Part shown: positions 56,064-63,019 of the stretch, piece by piece
Position numbering within the stretch: the stretch's first letter is position 1
How the letters are laid out: each line of letters starts with the position of its first letter
Origin: Siphonodentalium dalli
Taxonomy: Eukaryota; Mollusca; Scaphopoda; Gadilida; Siphonodentaliidae
Direction: 5' to 3'
DNA: 64,000 bases
Assembly (NCBI GenBank): GCA_032622095.1
Contig: CP136069.1
Location: 52,250,760 to 52,314,759 of the forward strand
Made by a program: the position numbers and the translations under genes
Notes under the pieces: generated by a model
What the model saw: only the letters and a program-made list of their open reading frames with translations
The model's database searches: none
Told to the model about the DNA's origin: nothing

Positions 56064-57368
56064 CTAATAGTCAGTAAGCACTTCTCTCAAAGCTGTGATC
56101 TCTATTTCACTGTCAAATTCAGCATACACCAAAACGTTGACGGCTGTAGTGAGAGCTGTCAAGAATTGAAGCTCCAAACGCAGGTTCCCTGTCTTTATAG
56201 GATGTAGATGCCCCTCGTCGCTTCCTTGGTCCGGTGTCAAGTCGAAACCCCACAAACAATAACCATTCATTTATTCTTTTAAATTAATGCCAATTGATTT
56301 GTTAACACCAAACATTCCTAAAGATTGATACAAAGATAAATATGATCTGAGACATTGTTTTGTTGCGAAGTTTGGTTCAAATGGACGGTTATGTATTGTA
56401 TGACCGTCTTGACTAACTTCCAATTTATTCAAACTGAAATGTTTGAAGTGGAATGGATTGGTACCCAAATCTCCATTCATATCTTTATTTTCGACCAACG
56501 CAATAAAAAGTCTCTTTGGTAATTGTCCTTGAAATAAGTGGTCTTCAATTTTTGATCTAAGTCCAGTACTAATTGTGAAAGTTTTTATTTCTACTCGTCT
56601 GATAATTAGTTTCATTTTTGACTGGACAATTTCTTGATTTAATTTATTTGAGACCGCTGGAAAGAGACTAACTGTTCTGACATGGAACACTGCTGATTCG
56701 AAAACAATTTGTCCATCCTCGGCGCCAATGAGGCAAAATTTTGATGGTGATCTGTTTAATCTGATACGAATTTCAATTCCATTTGGTAAATATTTTTCTT
56801 GAAGAAACAGATCAGTGTGTAAGCGTCCACATAGTTCAACAATTTTACTACCACTGATCAAACTTTCTCTAGAAGTTAATCCAGCATTAGTACCACCTTT
56901 GGTACTCTCTTCAAAATGTTCTGCTGTATCGCCATACCACATTTCTAAATTTGCTAATTGATTATCTTTATATTCTGGAGAGTATCCCAACAGATTTTCG
57001 AAATATGCTCGGTATGGGTAAGTGTCAGAATTCGAAGTTATCAATTTGTTGTTCAAGTAAACATCGATACTGCTGAACATACTATGAAAGAAATTGTTAA
57101 CAGGTGCTAATTCCGTACCAGCTAGCAAATTATTTCCATCTTTTTTTGTAATTTTGAATTTCACATAAAGATAAGATTGATTAATATCTGTCCACTTTTC
57201 GGTTTGAGATGGTATGACAAACTCTATCGGAGCAGAATTATTCAGCGGTGCAATCGGATGATTTTCGATCCACTGCGATTCTGACATTGTAGCCACCGTT
57301 GGTGGAACATGTGTTATATCAAGTTCCGATTTATTGCATTCGCATGATCCATTTACCATTTGTGCCAT
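56064..57368 (-). pseudogene. capsid protein of the F54H12.2-like family, split by one in-frame TAA
   Basis: The reading frame opens at ATG 57368 and runs 365 codons to a TAA at 56271-56273, then continues in the same frame for 68 codons to 56064. Both halves belong to one protein family (annotated in animals as F54H12.2-like, about 430 residues): the first has the N-terminal APLNNSAPIEFVIPSQ and YPYRAYFENLLGYSPEYKDN segments, the second the GFDLTPD and GNLRLELQF segments near the family's C-terminus, with VNVLVYAEF. Strand-rich sequence and the position in the gene array suggest the double jelly-roll major capsid protein. The stop lies just before the last strands, so the first product would lack the final part of the second barrel. 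Readthrough cannot be excluded. The break is described only, not repaired here. Confidence 0.85.
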
Positions 57369-57370
57369 GA

Positions 57371-57745
57371 TTAATCAAAAATATCAAGAGCTCGACTGCT
57401 AGGATGTTTTTTCGACTGACTTTTTCGGCGTTTGACAGCTGAATGATTCATTTTTGAATTCGCTACTCTTTTTCTAGGTTTTTGTCTCGAGTTCAAAATT
57501 TGATTTTTAGCTTGTGTGCCAAAAGATTTTAAAGCTTTTTTACCTTCAGACATCAACGCTTCTTTCGGACTTTTACCTTGATTAATAATTTCATCTGCAA
57601 CACCAAAAGTGTGTTTTTTCGCAAGTTGTAAAGCTGTCCGACCAATCGGTTTTAGAAATGGTACAGCAGATCTCATAAGTGATTTGAAAATTGAACCAAT
57701 ACCGTTACCATATTGCCGTGGTACACCTCTATACACGGGGAACAT
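57371..57745 (-). CDS. basic amphipathic peptide-type virion protein
   Basis: 124 residues, strongly basic. Residues 14-42 (from GNGIGSIFKSLMRSAVPFLK) form a glycine-led amphipathic helix, followed by a KKHTFGVADEIINQGKSPKE region and a Lys/Arg-rich tail (KKHPSSR). This pattern, G-x-G-I-G-S-I-F then a helix and a basic tail, is that of the small membrane-active or core proteins of adenoviruses (pX and pVI type) and of the melittin-like proteins described in adintoviruses. It sits between the two capsid-type genes with gaps of 2 and 6 bp. A role in membrane disruption during particle uptake or in DNA condensation is inferred from the family, not shown. Confidence 0.7.
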   Translation of the reverse strand: MFPVYRGVPRQYGNGIGSIFKSLMRSAVPFLKPIGRTALQLAKKHTFGVADEIINQGKSPKEALMSEGKKALKSFGTQAKNQILNSRQKPRKRVANSKMNHSAVKRRKSQSKKHPSSRALDIFD

Positions 57746-57751
57746 TGTTTT

Positions 57752-58603
57752 TTAGAACTCCTCTCGTTTTCTGAAATGCAGCTTCGCCAAAGACTTACCA
57801 CCAATAAACTGAATTGATTTTCCTGTGTCGCCACTTATATTTACACTAATTTTGTCAAAGTATGACTTTGAAACTGGAACATAATGTAAATTTAAAAATT
57901 CATGTTTTACATGTAATCCGTCGATATCTCTTTTAATTCTGAAAGAAACAACTCGTAAAATTTGTACTTCAACATTTCCAACAATTGTGAAATCGGCAAT
58001 ATCAGAATAAACAAACATTAGATTAGGACCAACATTCATATCTACACCAAACGGAAATCTATTATTTGAATAAAAATCTTCAGAAGCGTTTTCAGTTTTG
58101 TAACCCAACTTGTGCAAAAGACATTGTGGTAATTCAATTCCTAGTTTTGTGTTACTTAAACTCTTGCGAATAATTTTCACACGTTTTGTAACTTTTGAGT
58201 ACTTGATGTTAAATCCGTATTCGTTTTGCATTGCTTCTCCAAGTGTTTCATCAATTACATCTTGCATTGTATCAAGTAAATCTGCCGCAGAGGTATACGA
58301 ACCTTTTTGTATCTGTATTTCAAGTGCATGAACGCCATCAGGTCTCGTAAATATCTTTTCTTCAAAACGATTTTTAAGAACAGACAGTATTATTGCATCA
58401 GTTGTAATCAAATTGAATTTACACCAATCCCCTGTAACATTGTATGTTTCTGAAGGTGTTATCAGTTCGACTAATGCAACTTCCCATTTTTCTTTATCAA
58501 TTTGAATTGGTTTTGGTAATTGTACAGTAAAACAACATTGAGAATTGTTTGGATACATTACCATTGAACTGTCGCTCGGAATTGTAATGTAGAAAGAATT
58601 CAT
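57752..58603 (-). CDS. Polinton conserved structural protein, candidate minor capsid (penton)
   Basis: 283 residues. The start FYITIPSDSSMVMYPNNSQC with a later LPKPIQIDKEKWEVALVELI is a recognisable signature of a protein that accompanies the F54H12.2-like capsid gene in many animal Polinton-type elements. The remainder is beta-rich (VGNVEVQILRVVSFRIKRD, HEFLNLHYVPVSK), fitting a single jelly-roll. By size, position and composition it is the best candidate for the penton (minor capsid) protein. The ATG at 58603 overlaps the stop of the upstream membrane protein by 4 bp (ATGA), supporting this start. The capsid assignment is inference. Confidence 0.65.
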   Translation of the reverse strand: MNSFYITIPSDSSMVMYPNNSQCCFTVQLPKPIQIDKEKWEVALVELITPSETYNVTGDWCKFNLITTDAIILSVLKNRFEEKIFTRPDGVHALEIQIQKGSYTSAADLLDTMQDVIDETLGEAMQNEYGFNIKYSKVTKRVKIIRKSLSNTKLGIELPQCLLHKLGYKTENASEDFYSNNRFPFGVDMNVGPNLMFVYSDIADFTIVGNVEVQILRVVSFRIKRDIDGLHVKHEFLNLHYVPVSKSYFDKISVNISGDTGKSIQFIGGKSLAKLHFRKREEF

Positions 58604-58863
58604 ACTTTCAAAATTTCTGCCGACTGATTTTTCAAATATTTCAAACGTGGTGTTGGTAAAATGTATCCCAAAGAACTACTGAGTAAAATTAACCACAGTT
58701 CGTTATTTTCACTTTGTAAACTTAAATGAACAATTGCTGTAGCGATTATACCAACAATTATAATAATTTGTGTAAAATATGTTACTTGATTTTTTGCAAT
58801 TTTTTCTCCACAGATTTGAAATTGTGATGGAGCATCCAGAACAACTGAACCATTTTGAGACAT
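58600..58863 (-). CDS. small two-helix membrane protein
   Basis: 87 residues from ATG 58863 (a longer frame extends into the integrase gene but has no support). It has a polar N-terminus (SQNGSVVLDAPSQFQICGEK), a first hydrophobic segment (YFTQIIIIVGIIATAIVHLSL, residues about 29-48) and a second (ELWLILLSSSLGYILPTP, about 55-72). A short basic end follows. Proteins with an SSSLGYILP-type second helix occur at this place in related elements. It may be a membrane-anchored virion or egress protein; no function is known to me. It starts 10 bp after the integrase stop and overlaps the next gene by 4 bp. Confidence 0.75.
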   Translation of the reverse strand: MSQNGSVVLDAPSQFQICGEKIAKNQVTYFTQIIIIVGIIATAIVHLSLQSENNELWLILLSSSLGYILPTPRLKYLKNQSAEILKV

Positions 58864-58873
58864 GTTAAAAGTT

Positions 58874-59968
58874 TTATACCAAATTTGTGGCAGGAATCCA
58901 ACTGTCAAATTTTTTAGGATAACCAGCCCAATGAACTTTAATTTCTCTAACTGATTTACCAGCAACTTTTCTTGAACGTTTACCAACAACTGATTCAATT
59001 TCGTAAACTTTATTATCTTTTATATGTTGAATTTCTTTACCATAAAATGATCCTGCGATGTTTTCACCATCTAAATCTACTAATTTGTAAGTTAATGGTG
59101 TACTTTTACAAACTCTACTAATTTTGAAAATTTCTTTTGTCCAATTTGGAAGATATCCTTTATCAAAAGTTCTCTTTGTTTTATTTATTCTAACAAAATC
59201 TCCAACTTTCAAGATCTTATCTTTTTTCGTTTTTAACTTTCCATAAAGATTTCTGGAAACTTCAATTTCATTTTCTCGAGTTACTAAAACTGGTGCCATC
59301 TTAATACTTCTATGAAAACTTTTGTTGTAAGAATTCACAAAATCGTGCAAAACATCATTGTATTTCAAAGTTTGATTATGTGTAAAATATTTCCACATCT
59401 TTGTTTTCAATGTCCGTTGAAAACGTTCAACTATACTTGCTTTTGTCTCTGGATTCTCTGTTGTGAAAAAATGAATTTTCTTAGATTTCAAAAATTGTAA
59501 AAATAATTTATTTTTGAATTCTGAACCTTTGTCAGATTGAAATGAAACAGGTTTTCGTTTTGATGATTTGAGAATTTTCTGAAATGTTTTAACTAAAGTT
59601 TTACCAGTTTTGTCTTTAATTTTTTCAACCCATGCAAATTTTGAGAAAACATCAATAACACAAAGTAAATATCTGTAATTGTCATTGTGCTTTTGCAATG
59701 TTTGCAAATCTGCCAAATCAGCTTGCCACTGAATATCAATTCCTGCAACAATAGTTTTACGTCTGCGAAATTTCCGAACAATTGGTTTGTGCAAAGTATA
59801 TGTTTTTTGCCATTGTAACCATTTTTTAACATCTGAAAGTTTAATTTTGTTATTTGTTTCTTTCGCATTTTTAAAAAGTTGATTTGCTCCACTGAAACCA
59901 CCAACTTCTTTTGGATTGTAGTAAATTTCAGTTAGAAGTTTGTCAAATTTTATGTAAGTGGGGACCAT
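58874..59968 (-). CDS. retroviral-like DDE integrase with C-terminal chromodomain
   Basis: 364 residues. The catalytic core is IQWQADLADL (Asp84), VSFQSDKGSEFKN (Asp146) and TKASIVERFQRT (Glu181), giving the D,D-34-E spacing of Polinton and LTR integrases. The N-terminus (YYNPKEVGGFSGANQLFKNA, residues 17-36) is the Polinton-type lead, without an HHCC finger. An SH3-like region (LKVGDFVRINKTKR) follows, and residues 322-364 form a chromodomain with aromatic-cage positions Tyr322, Trp347 and Trp357 (VHWAGYPKKFDSWIPATNL). Its role is insertion of the element into the genome; the chromodomain may direct it to methylated histone tails. The ATG at 59968 overlaps the upstream gene by 19 bp. All catalytic residues are present. 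Confidence 0.95.
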   Translation of the reverse strand: MVPTYIKFDKLLTEIYYNPKEVGGFSGANQLFKNAKETNNKIKLSDVKKWLQWQKTYTLHKPIVRKFRRRKTIVAGIDIQWQADLADLQTLQKHNDNYRYLLCVIDVFSKFAWVEKIKDKTGKTLVKTFQKILKSSKRKPVSFQSDKGSEFKNKLFLQFLKSKKIHFFTTENPETKASIVERFQRTLKTKMWKYFTHNQTLKYNDVLHDFVNSYNKSFHRSIKMAPVLVTRENEIEVSRNLYGKLKTKKDKILKVGDFVRINKTKRTFDKGYLPNWTKEIFKISRVCKSTPLTYKLVDLDGENIAGSFYGKEIQHIKDNKVYEIESVVGKRSRKVAGKSVREIKVHWAGYPKKFDSWIPATNLV

Positions 59969-60672
59969 CCTTTCAAAATAGATTTTCTGGTTTTAGGAAA
60001 ACTTTGAGGTGTGAAAATATCAACTGAACGTTTTCTTGACTTGCCACTGCTAGGAGTTGCATGAGGTGTATGAAACTCATCACCAGTGTGACCTTCTTTT
60101 AAATGTCTTTGTATCCACAACCATCGATTCCTGTTACCTACATAATCTTGTGGTACATTAAGTTCCCCCAATCCACGTAGGAATGTTTCATAACCAACTG
60201 GGTCAAAACCTTTTCGGTGACGAACAACATCGTTTATCAAATCAATTATATTTGATCCAGTAACTGTTTCTGTTCCATAAATTAATTGTCCACGATCATC
60301 CCATCTAAGTTTAGGATTAGTTGACAACAATGTTAAAATTTGTTGTGCTTTACCACGAAGTTTAGATGGCACACTTTCCAATATATGTTCACTCATTTTC
60401 CCAAAGTTTTCAGATAACTTTTGTTCAGGTAAACGGATTTTTGAATTTAAAGATTTTTGTGAAGTTTTCAATTTGTACAAATTTTCTCCAAATAACTGTG
60501 ACTTTACTGATTCAGAAATATTTTTATCATAAACTGATTTCAATTCTTTGTAAGAATCTGAAACATTTGAAATTGCAGGATCAGGAGGTAATTGAGGTTT
60601 ATTCATTTCTGACATTTTCCATTGTTTGAAATCTTCCAACATTCTGAATGGTACAATAACCATTTTCTTCAT
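59950..60672 (-). CDS. Polinton conserved protein of unknown function, 240 aa
   Basis: Begins MKKMVIVPFRMLEDFKQWKM, then a coiled-coil-like Lys/Glu/Gln region (residues about 40-100), a compact block ILTLLSTNPKLRWDDRGQLI and SNIIDLINDVVRHRKGFDP (about 120-160), YETFLRGLGELNVPQDYVGN (160-180) and a basic, Ser/Thr-rich tail (SGKSRKRSVDIFTPQSF). I recall the WDDRGQL and GSNIIDLINDVVR words from equivalent proteins directly upstream of the integrase in animal Polinton-type elements, but no function has been attached to them. The start at 60672 is the first ATG. Basic tail and coiled coil would suit a DNA-binding or core protein. Confidence 0.7.
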   Translation of the reverse strand: MKKMVIVPFRMLEDFKQWKMSEMNKPQLPPDPAISNVSDSYKELKSVYDKNISESVKSQLFGENLYKLKTSQKSLNSKIRLPEQKLSENFGKMSEHILESVPSKLRGKAQQILTLLSTNPKLRWDDRGQLIYGTETVTGSNIIDLINDVVRHRKGFDPVGYETFLRGLGELNVPQDYVGNRNRWLWIQRHLKEGHTGDEFHTPHATPSSGKSRKRSVDIFTPQSFPKTRKSILKGWSPLT

Positions 60673-60692
60673 ATTTATTTGAGATTTAGTTT

Positions 60693-61055
60693 TTACAAAA
60701 TATTGTTAACAACTGCACCTAATGTTTTGCTAATCAATGGAGCAAGAAATAATATTGGTAAAAAGCCACCTTTTTGATTCAAAATTTTCTTCTTTTGTTG
60801 CAAAGGTTTGTTCTTGTCTGCAAGATATCTGATATGTTTACGCTTCGAATGTAACTTGCGGTTCTGAGCTTCATTCAGTTTTACATTACCTTTTAAAAGA
60901 TTTTGACAACATTCTGAAATGCAATCCATCACTTGTTTCGGAGCATCGTTGATCATTTTCTTTTTATATGCAGATGTAACTTTACTCATTGCAACAATCA
61001 ACTCACCATATTTTTTTATCAGCGGTGCTTTCCTGCTCTTAGTTTTTGAAGGCAT
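60693..61055 (-). CDS. basic protein with Gly-Gly motif and C-terminal hydrophobic peptide
   Basis: 120 residues from ATG 61055 (an in-frame GTG two codons upstream is not needed). Highly basic (SKTKSRKAPLIKKYGELIVA, NRKLHSKRKHIRYLADKNKP). It ends KKKILNQKGGFLPILFLAP followed by LISKTLGAVVNNIL: a Gln-Lys-Gly-Gly word immediately before a hydrophobic helix of about 22 residues. That layout, basic domain, GG, membrane-active tail, is repeated in the gene at 61112. It is probably a virion protein processed by the element's own protease, but this is an inference. Confidence 0.7.
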   Translation of the reverse strand: MPSKTKSRKAPLIKKYGELIVAMSKVTSAYKKKMINDAPKQVMDCISECCQNLLKGNVKLNEAQNRKLHSKRKHIRYLADKNKPLQQKKKILNQKGGFLPILFLAPLISKTLGAVVNNIL

Positions 61056-61111
61056 CTTCACAGTCTAAGTAGTTGTCTCAAAATGAGCAGAAAAATTATA
61101 TGTTTCATCTT

Positions 61112-61528
61112 TTATCTTTTCTGATTGAACCATTCTAAAGCTTCGAATGCAGATTTCGATGCATCAGACAACGGCATAAATTTTGAAAATTCAAGATCAA
61201 TAACTGGTTTTTTTTGTAACGGTTGATGTTGAGGGTTCTGCTGAGAAGGTATAGGTGTAAATTTAGAATGTTGATTTTGTTGAGTTTGCATCGGTGTAAA
61301 CTTTGAATGATTTAGAGAAAGTTTTGTTTTACGTTTAGATTCGTTTTGACTACCCCTTTGTTGTGTTTGCATCAGTGTAATCTTTGAACGTTTTGGAGAA
61401 ACCTTTGATTTACTTTTAGATTGTCTACCAGTTTGTTCAAATGAATTTTTCAAAAGACTTCTAATTAAAACTCCTCCAAGGAACCCACTACCACCTCGTT
61501 GTAAAATTAATTTGCGTTTTGTTTCCAT
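61112..61528 (-). CDS. basic protein with N-terminal Gly-Gly motif and internal repeats
   Basis: 138 residues from ATG 61528. N-terminus KRKLILQRGGSGFLGGVLIR and SLLKNSF: a Gln-Arg-Gly-Gly word before an amphipathic helix. The middle has three imperfect repeats of a unit around SKFTPMQTQQ (SKITLMQTQQ, SKFTPMQTQQ, SKFTPIPSQQ), which is low-complexity and Gln-rich. The C-terminus is LEFSKFMPLSDASKSAFEAL. Likely a virion or core protein like its neighbour at 60693. It overlaps the preceding small gene by 22 bp. A longer frame to 61609 would need a TTG start and is not supported. Confidence 0.65.
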   Translation of the reverse strand: METKRKLILQRGGSGFLGGVLIRSLLKNSFEQTGRQSKSKSKVSPKRSKITLMQTQQRGSQNESKRKTKLSLNHSKFTPMQTQQNQHSKFTPIPSQQNPQHQPLQKKPVIDLEFSKFMPLSDASKSAFEALEWFNQKR

Positions 61529-61698
61529 ATCAGTTGATCGATCAGAGATTTTTTTAAGAACATTTTTATTTCTCTGAAAAACTTTTTTGTCTGTGATGGT
61601 AATTTCCAATCATTTTCAAGAAATAATTCAGCTGCAAAAGTGAAGAAATTTATAATTTGTGACAGTTCATCATGACTAAACATCTCGGTGGACGACAT
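61507..61698 (-). CDS. small helical protein, unknown
   Basis: 63 residues from ATG 61698, chosen because it lies after the ATPase stop (61733). An alternative ATG at 61767 would give 86 residues and overlap the ATPase end by 35 bp. The sequence (SQIINFFTFAAELFLENDWK, SQTKKFFREIKMFLKKSLID) is two amphipathic helices with no motif that I know. It is conserved in frame between two firm genes, which is the only support for it being real. Confidence 0.5.
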   Translation of the reverse strand: MSSTEMFSHDELSQIINFFTFAAELFLENDWKLPSQTKKFFREIKMFLKKSLIDQLIWKQNAN

Positions 61699-61732
61699 GG
61701 TTCTAAAATGAAAAAAGTAACAACAACTGAAT

Positions 61733-62383
61733 TTATACTTTTGAATAAATGACAGGACCTCGGTCATTAGCTGTCAACCATTTATGGAAAATATCAGTTC
61801 TAATTCGCAAATAATTTTCTGTTCTAGGATGAAAATCTACTAAAATATATCCATGATTTATTGAAGTTGCATCTTCGTATGCTTGTTTCAAATGATTGGT
61901 TTGCATTTGATGAGCCAAAACTTTTATTTGATTTTTATCTCGAACGCTTTGAAATAAAACCATGTAGTGTGCATTCAAACTTATAGTTCTGCTACTTTTT
62001 GATTTTTGGAACATGTTTTGAGTAATGTAAATTATTGAAGCATTTCGATGGTGACCTTTTCTAGTAAACCAAATCATTATTTTGTCTTCATCTTGTTCCC
62101 CCATCATGTCATCGAAAACAACAAGATGAGGAAATGATTTATCTGATACAATTTCCTCATCATCGTCTGGAATGCCATCGATAAACTCAACGTTATCAAT
62201 TTCTTTTATACGATTGTATGTGTCTTGCCATTCTTTGTAACACCAAACTATTTTCTTTGGTGGTGTTTGGAATAAATCGTGTTTAAATTCAATAACTTTT
62301 TTAACAAATTCTGTTTTACCTGATCCACTAGGTCCGCTGATAAAGAAATTACAAGGATGTTGGAAAAGTAAAGATTCTTCCAT
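61733..62383 (-). CDS. A32/FtsK-HerA-type DNA packaging ATPase
   Basis: 216 residues. Walker A GPSGSGKT (17-24) near the N-terminus, Walker B LVVFDD (87-92), and YITQNMF (119-125) with the polar sensor after the third strand; the order and short length are those of the packaging ATPase of Polintons, virophages and poxvirus A32. In this family it pumps genome DNA into preformed capsids. A further ASIIYITQN strand and an NAHYMVLFQSVRDKNQIK segment complete the core. The ATG at 62383 is the first Met of the frame. All key residues are present. Confidence 0.95.
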   Translation of the reverse strand: MEESLLFQHPCNFFISGPSGSGKTEFVKKVIEFKHDLFQTPPKKIVWCYKEWQDTYNRIKEIDNVEFIDGIPDDDEEIVSDKSFPHLVVFDDMMGEQDEDKIMIWFTRKGHHRNASIIYITQNMFQKSKSSRTISLNAHYMVLFQSVRDKNQIKVLAHQMQTNHLKQAYEDATSINHGYILVDFHPRTENYLRIRTDIFHKWLTANDRGPVIYSKV

Positions 62384-62416
62384 GTTGTCACTTTGATGCC
62401 TAATCAGAGAGTGAAC

Positions 62417-62578
62417 TTAACGACGTGTGAATTTAGTTTTTAAAGAGAAATCTCCAAAGCTGTAAATATTTCCAAACATTTCAATAATCCAAGTATTATA
62501 GTCTTCTATTCTTCTGTTTGTTCTGTAAATAAAAAAATCATTTCCTATAATGTTTTTAATTTTTGCATATGTTGACAT
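62417..62578 (-). CDS. small conserved-position ORF, 53 aa, unknown
   Basis: ATG at 62578 to TAA at 62417: 53 residues, including NDFFIYRTNRRIEDYNTWII and EMFGNIYSFGDFSLKTK. It fits exactly in the 200-bp gap between the ATPase and the next gene upstream, with 33 bp to the former and 8 bp to the latter. The rest of this element has almost no noncoding sequence, which is the main argument for a real gene. No motif is recognised. Confidence 0.5.
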   Translation of the reverse strand: MSTYAKIKNIIGNDFFIYRTNRRIEDYNTWIIEMFGNIYSFGDFSLKTKFTRR

Positions 62579-62586
62579 TTTTTTTG

Positions 62587-63003
62587 TTAACAAATACCCA
62601 TAGATCCTAGGAACTGATTTAAAGGTTCCACTAGCAAGAGGATAATTATCTTCATACTTGTATAATGAATATAGTCATGTTCATCAAAAGTTTCTAAATC
62701 TAAATGGTGTTGATCACCACCAAATAGCCAAAAATCAGATATTCTTTCAATGAGAAAAAATGTTTTGAATTTAATAAATGATTTAATATAGTTTTGAGAG
62801 AAATGAGAAAATATACTTGTCTCAAGATAGTCCAATCTCTGTAAACATTCGTCGACATCACAGCATCGTAGTATTGCTTTCTTTTCTCTTTCAAACCAGA
62901 CTTCTTGTAATTCCTTCTTTATCTCTGGAATGAGTGTTGACTGTGCCACCAAATATCCATAAATCTTCTCAGCAATTTCTGGAGGTACTACTCCTGTCAA
63001 CAT
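62587..63003 (-). CDS. Polinton protein of unknown function, downstream of polymerase
   Basis: 138 residues from ATG 63003, which lies just after the polymerase stop (63020). An ATG at 63057 would give 156 residues and overlap the polymerase by 38 bp. The sequence PPEIAEKIYGYLVAQ followed by a charged helix (KKELQEVWFEREKKAILRCC) and two aromatic-rich segments (IFSHFSQNYIKSFIKFKTFF, IERISDFWLFGG) suggests an all-helical protein. I recognise no family. The 3' end is helical and hydrophobic (SMKIIILLLVEPLNQFLG). Confidence 0.6.
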   Translation of the reverse strand: MLTGVVPPEIAEKIYGYLVAQSTLIPEIKKELQEVWFEREKKAILRCCDVDECLQRLDYLETSIFSHFSQNYIKSFIKFKTFFLIERISDFWLFGGDQHHLDLETFDEHDYIHYTSMKIIILLLVEPLNQFLGSMGIC

Positions 63004-63019
63004 CTTGACATGAAATGAC

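Noticed and set aside
58863-58998. N-terminal extension of the membrane protein into the integrase gene
   Set aside because: The extension translates the antisense-free overlapping frame of the integrase chromodomain; the ATG at 58863 directly after the integrase stop is the natural start.
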